Shown piece after piece: positions 27,090 through 35,960 of a stretch of DNA of 64,000 nucleotides. How positions within the stretch are numbered: position 1 is the first letter of the stretch; each line of letters begins with the position of its first letter. The position numbers and the translations under genes were made by a program. The DNA is from Flaviramulus_B aquimarinus (GTDB taxonomy: Bacteria > Bacteroidota > Bacteroidia > Flavobacteriales > Flavobacteriaceae). The stretch is from NCBI RefSeq assembly GCF_039543205.1, contig NZ_BAABJH010000002.1:124001-188000 (forward strand), in the 5' to 3' direction. The notes under the pieces were generated by a model that worked only from the letters and a program-made list of their open reading frames with translations, ran no database searches and was not told the origin of the DNA.

Positions 27090-28103
27090 TTATGAGATTC
27101 CTGCCTCCGAAGAAATGACAGTTCTCGGTTTATATTTAGCAGCTATATCAGCAATAAATCGAATGTGCTCTGGTGATGTTCCACAACAACCTCCGATAAT
27201 ATTTATTAAATTCTTTTTTAAATATTCTTCTATCTGAGCACCCATTTCTTCTGGTGTTTCATCATACTCTCCAAAAGCATTTGGCAAGCCTGCATTGGGA
27301 TGTGCTGAAATTGCAAAATCGGTTTTATTAGCTATGGCTTCTAAATGAGGTTGTAATAAATTGGCTCCTAATGCACAATTAAACCCAATTGATAATAATG
27401 GAATATGCGACACAGAAATTAAAAATGCTTCTGCTGTTTGCCCTGATAAAGTTCTTCCAGAGGCATCTGTAATAGTCCCGCTTAACATGATTGGTATATC
27501 TATACCTTGCTCAGATTTGACTTGTTCTATAGCAAACAATGCGGCTTTGGCGTTCAATGTATCAAACACGGTTTCTACCAATAATAAATCCACACCGCCA
27601 TCAACTAAAGCTTCTACTTGTTGTTTATAAGCAATTCTTAATTCATCAAAAGTAACTGCACGATATCCTGGGTCATTTACATCTGGCGACATACTTGCTG
27701 TACGATTTGTTGGTCCTATTGAGCCTGCTACAAAACGTGGTTTATGCGGTTCTTTAACTGAAAACTCATCTGCGACTTCTTTGGCGATTTTTGCTGATTC
27801 ATAGTTAAGTTCATAAACAAATTCTTCCATTTGATAATCTGCCATAGCTATAGTTGTTCCTGAAAATGTATTGGTTTCCACAATATCTGCTCCGGCTTCA
27901 AAATATTTAGCGTGAATGGTTTTTATAGCTTCAGGTTGTGTAATTGACAACAAATCGTTATTACCCTGCAATGGTGTTGGATAATCTTTAAAACGCTCGC
28001 CTCTAAAATCTTCTTCAGTGAATTTATAAGCTTGTAGCATGGTGCCCATAGCGCCATCTAAAACTAAAATCCGTTCTTTTAATGCTTGTTGTATGTTAGA
28101 CAT
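27090..28103 (-). CDS. metH: Homocysteine S-methyltransferase module of methionine synthase (split MetH)
   Basis: A 337-residue TIM barrel equal to the N-terminal homocysteine-binding module of MetH. It has LDGAMGTMLQAY, NTFSGTTIAMADY, the first zinc Cys in GFNCALGA and the paired Cys in GGCCGTSPEH. With the separate 891-residue protein it makes up a complete cobalamin-dependent synthase. It is the first gene after the SAM riboswitch. Confidence 0.95.
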   Translation of the reverse strand: MSNIQQALKERILVLDGAMGTMLQAYKFTEEDFRGERFKDYPTPLQGNNDLLSITQPEAIKTIHAKYFEAGADIVETNTFSGTTIAMADYQMEEFVYELNYESAKIAKEVADEFSVKEPHKPRFVAGSIGPTNRTASMSPDVNDPGYRAVTFDELRIAYKQQVEALVDGGVDLLLVETVFDTLNAKAALFAIEQVKSEQGIDIPIMLSGTITDASGRTLSGQTAEAFLISVSHIPLLSIGFNCALGANLLQPHLEAIANKTDFAISAHPNAGLPNAFGEYDETPEEMGAQIEEYLKKNLINIIGGCCGTSPEHIRFIADIAAKYKPRTVISSEAGIS

Positions 28104-28182
28104 TTTGATAATTTATTTTTTTACTGAAACTAATTTTTCAGTATATCTAAATGTCATCAAGAAAAGTTGTTAAACACTTTTC

Positions 28183-28293
28183 GTTATCTTTCTAATAATC
28201 TTTAAAATTATTAGTAGAATTTAGCACCTTCTTTAAAAGATAAAGGGTTGCCAAGGCTTCAACGGGTCTATTCCCTCTACCTTTCTTGATAAC
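28183..28293 (-). promoter_or_regulatory. SAM-I (S-box) riboswitch upstream of split metH-metF
   Basis: The minus strand carries the S-box core in order: P1 5' arm GTTATC (28293-28288), AAGAAAGGTAGAGGGA, GAAGCCTTGGCAACC, AAGGTGCTAAATTCTAC, and P1 3' arm GATAAC (28188-28183). After it a 7-bp hairpin GAAAAGT/ACTTTTC (28182-28161) and another, ACTGAAA/TTTCAGT (28142-28123), lie before the metH start. Neither has a strong T-run, so the expression platform is unclear. SAM would turn the operon off. Confidence 0.92.
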
Positions 28294-28321
28294 ACTATTA
28301 ATACGTTTATGAACTAGTTTA

Positions 28322-28353
28322 CAAAAGTACTAACTATATTTTTTTTATTCAAA
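28322..28353 (-). promoter_or_regulatory. Promoter of the metH-metF riboswitch transcript
   Basis: TACTTTTG (28329-28322) matches TAnnTTTG, and TTTG (28353-28350) lies exactly 20 bases upstream. The -33 element lies inside the last codons of cysM. Transcription would start about 20-25 bases before the riboswitch P1. Confidence 0.75.
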
Positions 28354-29235
28354 CAAAGTTGAAGATAAATACCTATCGCCTCTATCGCAAATAATGGCAA
28401 CAATAACGCCTTCTTCAATTGACTCTGCTATTTGTAATGCACAGTATACGGAACCACCACTACTCATTCCTGCAAAAACACCTTCTTCTTTTGCTAAACG
28501 CTGCGTTGTTTCTTTTGCATTTTCAGCGGTAACATCTACTACTATATCTACCTTTTTAGGATCAAAAAACTTTGGCACATATTCTGGCGACCATTTTCTA
28601 ATCCCAGGAATTCTGGCACCATCTGCTGGTTGTGCTCCTACTATAGTTATGTCTTTATTTTTCTCTTTTAAATATGTTGAAACACCTGTTATAGTTCCTG
28701 TAGTCCCCATGGCGGATACAAAATGTGTTACTTTATGTTTTGTCGCGTTCCAAATTTCGGGACCTGTAGTTTTATAATGCGCTTTCCAGTTATCGTGATT
28801 CTCAAACTGATTCAACAATGTATAGCCTTTTTCATCTCTGAGTTTAAAAGCCAAATCCCGAGAACCTTCAATACCAATATCTGCTGGTGTTAAAATAACC
28901 TCTGCGCCATAGGCTCGCATGGTTTTAACGCGTTCTTCAGTAGAATTCTCAGGCATGATTAATACCATATTCAATCCTAATAATTTAGAGATAAATGCTA
29001 ATGCAATTCCTGTATTTCCGCTAGTAGCCTCTACTAAGGTTCCGCCTTTTTTTATGTTGCCTCGTTTTAAAGCTTCATTAATCATATTAAAAGCTGGTCT
29101 GTCTTTTACACTACCTCCTGGATTATTACCTTCTAATTTAAGAAATAACCTAACGTCTTTTTTTGAAATCAAATGTGTTGCCTCAACTAATGGCGTGTTG
29201 CCTATTTGACCAATAATACTATTCTTGAATTCCAT
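28345..29235 (-). CDS. cysM: Cysteine synthase B (O-acetylserine sulfhydrylase)
   Basis: A PLP enzyme that makes cysteine from O-acetylserine and sulfide. The PLP Lys is in NNPGGSVKDRPAFNM, the CysM form of the motif. EATSGNTGIALA and the phosphate loop GTTGTITG follow. The 296 residues are normal for CysM. It overlaps the end of cysE by 17 bases and closes the cys operon; the met promoter starts in its 3' end. Confidence 0.94.
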   Translation of the reverse strand: MEFKNSIIGQIGNTPLVEATHLISKKDVRLFLKLEGNNPGGSVKDRPAFNMINEALKRGNIKKGGTLVEATSGNTGIALAFISKLLGLNMVLIMPENSTEERVKTMRAYGAEVILTPADIGIEGSRDLAFKLRDEKGYTLLNQFENHDNWKAHYKTTGPEIWNATKHKVTHFVSAMGTTGTITGVSTYLKEKNKDITIVGAQPADGARIPGIRKWSPEYVPKFFDPKKVDIVVDVTAENAKETTQRLAKEEGVFAGMSSGGSVYCALQIAESIEEGVIVAIICDRGDRYLSSTLFE

Positions 29236-29962
29236 TTTTTCTTGGTCTTATTTTAATTTCAGTTTGATAAGTCACTAATGAGTTTTCTGGAACAGATTGG
29301 GTAATCCATACGTTAGCTCCAATAATACTATTTGCGCCAATAACTATATTGCCTCCTAAAATGGTTGCGTTAGCGTAGATGCATACATTATCTTCAATTG
29401 TGGGATGTCGTTTTGTAGATGCCAAACTTTTAGCAACCGAAATACCACCTAAAGTTACGCCTTGATAAATCTTTACATCCTTACCAATTATTGACGTTTC
29501 ACCAATTACAATTCCAGTTCCGTGGTCAATATAAAATGATTTTCCAATGGTTGCTCCTGGATGAATATCTATTCCTGTAATCCCATGAATATACTCACTC
29601 ATCATTCTTGGTAAAATATAAACCCCTAGTTGATGAAGTGCATGGCTTAATCTGTAAATAGAAATAGCATAGAAACCAGGATACGCCATATAAATCTCTG
29701 CTAAAGAATGTGAAGCTGGATCATTACTTTCAAATGCAATAGCATCTAAATCAAGTTTTTTTCTAATTTCTGGAAGTTCTGATTTAAATGTTGCCCAAAT
29801 GGTTTCGCCGTTCTCTATTTCTAATTTTGAAAGTATTTTTAGAAATGTTTTCTCCAAATACGCACTGTGAACCTCTTCTTGTTCGCAATCGAACAACGAA
29901 TAAAACAATCTTTTAGTAAATGTTTTTGCAGTATCTTTTAAACAAACGTTGTAGCTTTTCAT
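29219..29962 (-). CDS. cysE: Serine O-acetyltransferase
   Basis: Acetylates serine to O-acetylserine. The 247-residue protein has a helical N-terminal domain and a left-handed beta helix of hexapeptides: GIDIHPGATIGKSFYIDHGT, IGETSIIGKDVKIYQGVTLG. The catalytic His is in YIDHGTG. The C-terminal tail ends IRPRKNGIQE without the terminal Ile used by E. coli CysE to dock CysK. It is coupled to cysM. Confidence 0.93.
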   Translation of the reverse strand: MKSYNVCLKDTAKTFTKRLFYSLFDCEQEEVHSAYLEKTFLKILSKLEIENGETIWATFKSELPEIRKKLDLDAIAFESNDPASHSLAEIYMAYPGFYAISIYRLSHALHQLGVYILPRMMSEYIHGITGIDIHPGATIGKSFYIDHGTGIVIGETSIIGKDVKIYQGVTLGGISVAKSLASTKRHPTIEDNVCIYANATILGGNIVIGANSIIGANVWITQSVPENSLVTYQTEIKIRPRKNGIQE

Positions 29963-29975
29963 TTATTAAATATGA

Positions 29976-30006
29976 AATCCTACAAGGTTTTAAATCTCGT
30001 AGGATT
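29976..30006. repeat. Inverted repeat between the ferredoxin reductase gene and cysE
   Basis: AATCCTAC and GTAGGATT form 8-bp arms around a 15-base loop. It resembles the dispersed palindromic AATCCTACAAGG element of flavobacterial intergenic regions, here decayed in the centre. It has no T-run, so I do not call it a terminator. Confidence 0.45.
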
Positions 30007-30050
30007 GTGAGTTTATATATGCAATTTTTCCTTTAAAAAGAGTTTTTCTT

Positions 30051-31103
30051 CTAGTTTATAGCTTGAACAACCGCTTTAGGAGCTTCTTTACGAGACCCAT
30101 CAAAACCATCAATACCACTAACTGTTGTGTATTTTAACACTAATCTTTTTCCTGGGTTTATAATTCTGTAAGCTGCTTGACACATTAAAGTTGCCTCGTG
30201 GAAACCGCATAAAATTAATTTTAATTTCTCAGGATATGTGTTCACATCGCCAATAGCAAATATCCCGGGTATGTTCGTTTGGTAATTTAATGAATTATCT
30301 ACTTTAATGGCATTTTTTTCAATCTCTAATCCCCAATTTGCAATAGGCCCTAATTTTGGTGATAGACCAAATAAAGGAATAAAGTGATCGGTTTCAATTT
30401 GTGTAGATTCACCATCTTTAACTACGGTGACTGCTTCAATTTTACCATCACCAAGTAACCCTTTAACTTCGGCTGGTGTTATTAAATTGATTTTCCCAAG
30501 TTTAGTTAGTTCTCCAACTTTTTCAACAGAATCTAAAGCGCCTCTAAATTCATTTCTTCTATGTATTAAAGTCACTTCTGAAGCTACATCGGTTAAAAAG
30601 ATACTCCAATCTAAAGCAGAATCACCTCCTCCAGAAATTACCACTTTTTTGTTTCTGTAGAATTCTGGATCTTTAATAATGTATTCTACTCCTTTATCTT
30701 CATAATCTGCAATACCTTCAATGGCTGGCTTTCTAGGCTCAAAAGACCCTAATCCTCCTGCTATAGCAACTATTGGTGCTTGATGCTGTGTTCCTTTATT
30801 TGTTGTAACAATAAAAGATCCATCGTCTTGCTTTTCTATAGTCTCAGCGCGTTCCCCTAATGTAAATCCTGGCTCAAATTGCTTACCTTGTTCTAGCAAA
30901 TTTCTTGTTAAATCTCCTGCTAAAATTTCAGGAAATCCAGGGATATCATAAATTGGTTTTTTAGGATAGATCTCTGAACATTGTCCGCCCGGTTGTGGCA
31001 ATGCATCGATTAAATGGCATTTTAATTTTAACAGTCCTGCTTCAAAAACCGTAAATAATCCTGTTGGTCCGGCACCTATGATAAGTATATCTGTTTTAAT
31101 CAT
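30051..31103 (-). CDS. Ferredoxin/flavodoxin-NADP+ reductase (thioredoxin reductase-like type)
   Basis: A 350-residue flavoprotein of the TrxR-like FNR group. It has FAD-binding IIGAGPTGLFTVFEAGL and PQPGGQCSEIYP, NADPH-binding VISGGGDSALDW, and the closing FAIGDVNTYP. The redox CxxC of thioredoxin reductase is absent, which separates the two. Within the cys operon it probably passes NADPH electrons to ferredoxin for the sulfite reductase. I start at ATG 31103, one base after the preceding stop. Confidence 0.88.
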   Translation of the reverse strand: MIKTDILIIGAGPTGLFTVFEAGLLKLKCHLIDALPQPGGQCSEIYPKKPIYDIPGFPEILAGDLTRNLLEQGKQFEPGFTLGERAETIEKQDDGSFIVTTNKGTQHQAPIVAIAGGLGSFEPRKPAIEGIADYEDKGVEYIIKDPEFYRNKKVVISGGGDSALDWSIFLTDVASEVTLIHRRNEFRGALDSVEKVGELTKLGKINLITPAEVKGLLGDGKIEAVTVVKDGESTQIETDHFIPLFGLSPKLGPIANWGLEIEKNAIKVDNSLNYQTNIPGIFAIGDVNTYPEKLKLILCGFHEATLMCQAAYRIINPGKRLVLKYTTVSGIDGFDGSRKEAPKAVVQAIN

Positions 31104-31104
31104 A

Positions 31105-31689
31105 TTATGATTCTTTTTTTGCAATTAATCCTTTAGTGAATTCGTTTAGGGTCTCCACTTTTTCTTCAAAATCGCCTTTTATTGTTTTTCTATATTCGTT
31201 TAAATTCTTAACTAAATCGTCTACATTTTCAGGGATTACATCCTCAAAAAACTGACGTAAACGCTTAGCTGTTGTTGGCGATTTTCCATTAGTACTAATT
31301 GCCACTTTTACATGTCCTTTTGTTACAATACCTCCCATATAAAAATCGCAATATGGAGGATTATCGGCAACATTTACCAAAATGCTTCTTTTTCTGCAAT
31401 GTTTATGAACTTTAACGTTAACTTCAGGAAGATCTGTCGTTGCTACCACGATATGCTTTCCTTTTAAATACTTTTTTTTGTATTTGCCTTTAACTAAAGT
31501 TACATCGCCTTTCTTTGACAAAGATAGGGTACCTTTTCGAAACATTGGTGACACCATTGTTACACAGGCATCTGGACTTGACTTTAAAAGAAATGTCAGT
31601 TTTTCTTCGGCTACAAAACCACCACCTATAATAAGCACATTTAGGCTTTTGGCTTTTAAAAAAATTGGGTATAAATTATTTCTTTCCAT
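31105..31689 (-). CDS. Precorrin-2 dehydrogenase / sirohydrochlorin ferrochelatase (CysG N-terminal type)
   Basis: A 194-residue protein that oxidises precorrin-2 to sirohydrochlorin and may insert iron to give siroheme. LIIGGGFVAEEKLTFLL is the NAD site. NVADNPPYCDFYMGGIV and AISTNGKSPTTAKRLRQFF are family blocks. With cobA next to it, it supplies the siroheme of the sulfite reductase. Confidence 0.9.
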   Translation of the reverse strand: MERNNLYPIFLKAKSLNVLIIGGGFVAEEKLTFLLKSSPDACVTMVSPMFRKGTLSLSKKGDVTLVKGKYKKKYLKGKHIVVATTDLPEVNVKVHKHCRKRSILVNVADNPPYCDFYMGGIVTKGHVKVAISTNGKSPTTAKRLRQFFEDVIPENVDDLVKNLNEYRKTIKGDFEEKVETLNEFTKGLIAKKES

Positions 31690-31692
31690 AAT

Positions 31693-32454
31693 TTACTCCT
31701 GAATAACTTTTCGTGATATTGAATCTAATACAGTGCGCTCTTTTACAACATCTCCTATAACAATAATTGCTGGTGATGATAATTGCTTTTCTTTTACAAC
31801 CTGTTGAATATTACGAATGGTCCCTATGCCAACATTTTCATTGTCTCGTGTCCCGTTCTGAATAATAGCTACTGGTATATTTCGTTTATTTTCAGCATAA
31901 AACACTTTAACGATATCACTAAGTTTATGCATGCCCATTAGAATAACAACGGTTGCAGTTGATTTTGCCGCTAAAGTAACATCGTTTGATAATGCATGGT
32001 CTTTTGTTGTTGCTGTTACAACCCAAAAACTTTCTGATGCTCCTCGTTTTGTTAACGGAATACCTTGATAAGCTGGCACTGCTAATGCCGATGATATTCC
32101 TGGTACTAAATAAGTTTCTAAACCAAATGGTCTTACATAATCAATTTCTTCTGCTCCACGTCCAAAGATAAATGGGTCGCCGCCTTTTAAGCGAACGACA
32201 TGCCCTTTTTCTTTAGCTTTAGTAACTATAAGTTCATTGATTTGCTCTTGCTGAAATGCATAGCACCCTTTTCGTTTCCCTACAAAAATAAGCTCTGTTT
32301 CTTCTGAAGCATATTTAAGTAAAGCTTCATTTATAAGTGCATCATAAAGTATCACGTTTGCAGATTCTATAGCCTTAATTGCTTTTAAGGTAATTAAATC
32401 TTCATCGCCTGGTCCTGCTCCTACAACCGTTAACTTTGGTGTTTTTAAGCTCAT
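31693..32454 (-). CDS. cobA: Uroporphyrinogen-III C-methyltransferase
   Basis: SAM-dependent enzyme that methylates uroporphyrinogen III twice to precorrin-2. The 253-residue protein has VVGAGPGDEDLITLKA, VLYDALI, RLKGGDPFIFGRG and GISSALAVPAY. It is the single-domain form (also called SumT) and acts before the precorrin-2 dehydrogenase encoded downstream. Confidence 0.94.
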   Translation of the reverse strand: MSLKTPKLTVVGAGPGDEDLITLKAIKAIESANVILYDALINEALLKYASEETELIFVGKRKGCYAFQQEQINELIVTKAKEKGHVVRLKGGDPFIFGRGAEEIDYVRPFGLETYLVPGISSALAVPAYQGIPLTKRGASESFWVVTATTKDHALSNDVTLAAKSTATVVILMGMHKLSDIVKVFYAENKRNIPVAIIQNGTRDNENVGIGTIRNIQQVVKEKQLSSPAIIVIGDVVKERTVLDSISRKVIQE

Positions 32455-32463
32455 TTCTATTCT

Positions 32464-34572
32464 TTAAACCGCTTTTTTATTTAGAGCGGTTGTTTCTTCT
32501 TCTCTAAAAGTTCTTACTTTTTGTAAAAACTCATTTGCATTTTCTATATACTTTGATGCAAAATCTTCTGTTGGAGCAAATTTATTAATTTGATATATCA
32601 ATTCAGAAAAAGAGACTCCTAAATCTATTCTTCCACTTGTGATGAACAACTCGTCAAACTGACTAATGATTCCGGCATGTGTATTTGTTTTCTTGTTTTC
32701 AGCTAATAACAATGCTTTTGCTGAATTCACTAAAGAACTATAGGCATGATAAATGGCACTTGAATATACTTTGTTATCAAATGCTTCTTTGGCATTATCT
32801 ATTTTTTCTTCACTTTCTAAAAACAAGGTGGCAATCAAATCAATGACTACACCGGCACATTCTCCAATACCAATTTCTTTTACATACTTGTCTTCTTCGC
32901 CCCAATCGATAAAATCGTCTTGAGTTAAATTGGTGACATCTTGTAAATCGTTTAAGAAATCGTAAAAATACTTTTCTCCTTTTTCTTTATAGTAATCAAC
33001 AAATGGTTTTCCGTTAGCATTGGCTTCAAAATCATTTAATATACGTCTTAAAGCTTCTGGTCCTCTTTTACTTGGCACTTTAACAACTTTATCTGCAAAT
33101 GCTGCATGTCCATTACCTAAATTCCCACCGCCTAACAAAACTTGTAAAGCTGGGGCTACTAATTTATCTGGTGTACGAACTGACATTCCTTGAAAACCAA
33201 TGTTTGCCATATTGTGCTGTCCGCAAGCATTCATACAACCACTAATTTTAATGACCAAATCTTCGTTCTTTAAATATTGTGGGTATTCTGCTTTTATAAC
33301 ACGTTCTAATTCGTCTGCAATACCTGTACTACTTGCTATACCTAAATTACATGTATCTGTTCCTGGACATGCTGTAATATCAACTGCTTTGTTATAACCG
33401 GCTTCTACAAAACCAAGTTTTTCTAATTCTGTATAGAAAAATGGCACTAATTCTCTTTTCACAAAAGGTATAACGATGTTTTGACGCAATGATAAACGAA
33501 TTTCTCCTGCTGCATAGTTCTCAACTAAATCGGCCAATAAACGGGCTTTATCTGTATAAAAATCGCCTAAAAGCACTTTAATGCCTATAGCGACATAGCC
33601 ATCTTGTTTTTGTGGGATGAGGTTTGTTGTCTTCCAAGTCTCAAAAGTTTGTTGATCTTTTATTGTTACTTCCGGAATATCGTTTAACTCTACTGGTACT
33701 GATGCTTCGTAAGCTTCTACATCGATTGCAACCGTTTTAAACTCAATTGCATTTTGCTCTTCTTCTACTAAGGTTTTAAAAGCTTCTAAACCTATATCTT
33801 TTATTAAGAATTTCATACGGGCTTTGGCACGGCTTTTACGCTCTCCATGACGATCAAAAATTCTTAACGCCCCTTCCATTACTGGAATGATTTTGTTGGT
33901 TTCTAAGAAATCGTATAACACATCGGCATGACGTGGTTGAGATCCTAACCCGCCACCAATCATTACTTTAAAACCGCGAACACCATTTTCAACCTTTGCT
34001 ATAAATCCTAAATCGTGCATATAAGAAAGTCCTGTATCTTCATCTGAAGATGAAAAAGAGACTTTAAACTTACGCCCCATTTCCTGACAGATTGGATTAC
34101 GTAAAAAGAACTTATACAAAGCATCGGCATAAGGTGATACATCAAACGGTTCATTGATATCAATTCCCGCAGTTTCACTGGCTGTAACGTTACGTACCGT
34201 GTTTCCGCAAGCTTCTCTTAATGTAACATCGTCACGTTCTAATTCTGCCCATAATTCTGGGGTTCTGTTTAAATCCACATAGTGAATTTGAATATCTTGA
34301 CGTGTTGTTATATGTAAACGACCTCTAGAATATTCATCTGATACATCAGAAATTCTACGTAATTGATTACTCTTTACTTTTCCGTAAGGTAATTTTATAC
34401 GAATCATCTGTACGCCTTCTTGACGCTGACCGTAAACACCTCTTGCTAAACGTAGGCTTCTAAATTTTTCTTCGTCTATTTTTCCGTTATGAAAAAGCTC
34501 AATTTTATTAGCTAATTCTATGATATCCTTCTCTACAATTGGATTTTCAAACTCTGTTCTAAAACTTTGCAT
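32464..34572 (-). CDS. Siroheme sulfite reductase with C-terminal HEPN domain
   Basis: A 702-residue protein. Residues about 1-570 are a nitrite/sulfite reductase with two ferredoxin-like and two siroheme/4Fe-4S halves. The cluster and siroheme cysteines are C402 and C408 (TACPGTDTC) and C446 and C450 (SGCMNACGQH). Residues about 578-695 are a helical HEPN domain (SAIYHAYSSLVNSAKALLLA) without the RX4-6H nuclease motif. Context (cysHDN, siroheme genes) points to sulfite rather than nitrite. Electrons probably come from ferredoxin, since no CysJ is present. Confidence 0.92.
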   Translation of the reverse strand: MQSFRTEFENPIVEKDIIELANKIELFHNGKIDEEKFRSLRLARGVYGQRQEGVQMIRIKLPYGKVKSNQLRRISDVSDEYSRGRLHITTRQDIQIHYVDLNRTPELWAELERDDVTLREACGNTVRNVTASETAGIDINEPFDVSPYADALYKFFLRNPICQEMGRKFKVSFSSSDEDTGLSYMHDLGFIAKVENGVRGFKVMIGGGLGSQPRHADVLYDFLETNKIIPVMEGALRIFDRHGERKSRAKARMKFLIKDIGLEAFKTLVEEEQNAIEFKTVAIDVEAYEASVPVELNDIPEVTIKDQQTFETWKTTNLIPQKQDGYVAIGIKVLLGDFYTDKARLLADLVENYAAGEIRLSLRQNIVIPFVKRELVPFFYTELEKLGFVEAGYNKAVDITACPGTDTCNLGIASSTGIADELERVIKAEYPQYLKNEDLVIKISGCMNACGQHNMANIGFQGMSVRTPDKLVAPALQVLLGGGNLGNGHAAFADKVVKVPSKRGPEALRRILNDFEANANGKPFVDYYKEKGEKYFYDFLNDLQDVTNLTQDDFIDWGEEDKYVKEIGIGECAGVVIDLIATLFLESEEKIDNAKEAFDNKVYSSAIYHAYSSLVNSAKALLLAENKKTNTHAGIISQFDELFITSGRIDLGVSFSELIYQINKFAPTEDFASKYIENANEFLQKVRTFREEETTALNKKAV

Positions 34573-34581
34573 TTTCTTTTT

Positions 34582-35829
34582 TTATTGGATGAAGCCCGCT
34601 CCTACGGTATTATTATTTTGTGCATCGATTAATATAAATGAACCATTTGTTCTATGGTTTTTAAACTGATCATAAAAAATAGGCTTGTTTAATTTGAAAG
34701 TAACCGAAGCAATATCATTGACTCCCAATCCTGAAACATTTTTTTCGATTCCAGAATAATCTGGATTTATTTTATGGTTGATTCTATCGACTTTAGCCAA
34801 CACTTTGTTTACTCCATGTTGTACTACATATTTTGTTCCTGGTGTTAATTGGTCAGAATCCATCCAACAAATATTTGCTGTAAATTGTTTATCGATAGTC
34901 GGCAAATCGCCTTCTTTTACGATCATATCGCCACGGCTTACATTAATATCATTTTCTAAAGTAATGGTTACTGATGATCGTCTTGAAGCCGTTTCGTATT
35001 TCTCATCATAGAAATAGATATCTTTTATTTTAGATCTTGTTTTTGATGGCAATACAATAATATCATCGCCTACACTTAAGTTACCTCCGTAAACTTTTCC
35101 TGCATAGCCTCTAAAATCATGAAAGTCTTCGGTTTTTGGACGAATTACATATTGTACAGGGAAACGAGGTGTTCCCACATTAAATATATCCGATTTATCC
35201 AATTGCTCTAAGTGTTCCAATAAAGCTTCACCTGTATACCAAGGCATTTTATCAGATTTGTTTACAACATTATCGCCTTTTAAAGCGCTTACTGGAATGA
35301 ATGTAATTTTTTGATCTTGGTAATCTCTTTTACTCATTAATTCAGAGAAATCAGTTTTTATTTTGTTGTATGTCTCCTCAGAATAATCAACTAAGTCCAT
35401 TTTATTAATGGCAACAACCACATCTTTAATTCTTAATAAATTATTGATAAAAAAGTGACGGTTTGTCTGCTCAATAACACCTTTACGGGCATCAATTAAA
35501 ATGATAGATGCCTGCGATGTTGATGCTCCTGTTACCATGTTACGTGTATATTCTACATGGCCTGGTGTATCTGCTATGATGTAACTTTTCTTTTTTGTTG
35601 AAAAATAAATATGTGCTACATCAATAGTAATACCTTGTTCTCTTTCTGCAACTAAACCATCAGTTGCTAATGAAAAATCCAAATAATCATAACCGCGTTG
35701 TTTACTTGTTTTTTCTATGGCTTCTAACTTATCTGTCGTTAAGGATTTTGTATCGTAAAGAATCCGACCTATCAAGGTGCTTTTTCCATCATCTACACTT
35801 CCTGCTGTTGCTATTTTTAATACTTCCAT
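34582..35829 (-). CDS. cysN: Sulfate adenylyltransferase subunit 1 (GTPase)
   Basis: The EF-Tu-like regulatory GTPase of ATP sulfurylase. TAGSVDDGKSTLIGRIL (G1), DTPGHVEYTRNM (G3) and NKMDLVDY (G4) are seen, then two beta-barrel domains. At 415 residues it is the plain form with no fused APS kinase domain. It pairs with CysD, whose gene lies 123 bases upstream across a gap filled by two hairpins. Confidence 0.95.
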   Translation of the reverse strand: MEVLKIATAGSVDDGKSTLIGRILYDTKSLTTDKLEAIEKTSKQRGYDYLDFSLATDGLVAEREQGITIDVAHIYFSTKKKSYIIADTPGHVEYTRNMVTGASTSQASIILIDARKGVIEQTNRHFFINNLLRIKDVVVAINKMDLVDYSEETYNKIKTDFSELMSKRDYQDQKITFIPVSALKGDNVVNKSDKMPWYTGEALLEHLEQLDKSDIFNVGTPRFPVQYVIRPKTEDFHDFRGYAGKVYGGNLSVGDDIIVLPSKTRSKIKDIYFYDEKYETASRRSSVTITLENDINVSRGDMIVKEGDLPTIDKQFTANICWMDSDQLTPGTKYVVQHGVNKVLAKVDRINHKINPDYSGIEKNVSGLGVNDIASVTFKLNKPIFYDQFKNHRTNGSFILIDAQNNNTVGAGFIQ

Positions 35830-35844
35830 TTTTTTTGCTTTATG

Positions 35845-35922
35845 CTGTAGGCTTTATTTATGCCATAAGCTACCTCACTTAATCTTAATATGTTTTATAA
35901 GCTTATGACATATTGCCTAAAG
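35845..35922 (-). repeat. Long imperfect inverted repeat between cysD and cysN
   Basis: The arm at 35845-35872 (with TAGGC and GCCATAAGCT) is complementary, with a few gaps, to the arm at 35898-35922 (AGCTTATGAC and GCCTA). In the mRNA this would form a long hairpin 5' of cysN. No T-run follows, so it should not terminate. Confidence 0.6.
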
Positions 35923-35925
35923 CTC

Positions 35926-35960
35926 ATTTCTAAAAATTTGTTTTACAAATTTTTAGAAAT
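35926..35960 (-). repeat. Perfect 15-bp hairpin over the cysD stop codon
   Basis: ATTTCTAAAAATTTG (35926-35940) and its exact complement (35946-35960) enclose a five-base loop. The cysD stop codon (35955-35953) lies in one arm. The minus strand continues with GAGCTTTAGG, not a T-run, so this is more likely an mRNA-stability or segment-control hairpin than a terminator. Confidence 0.7.
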
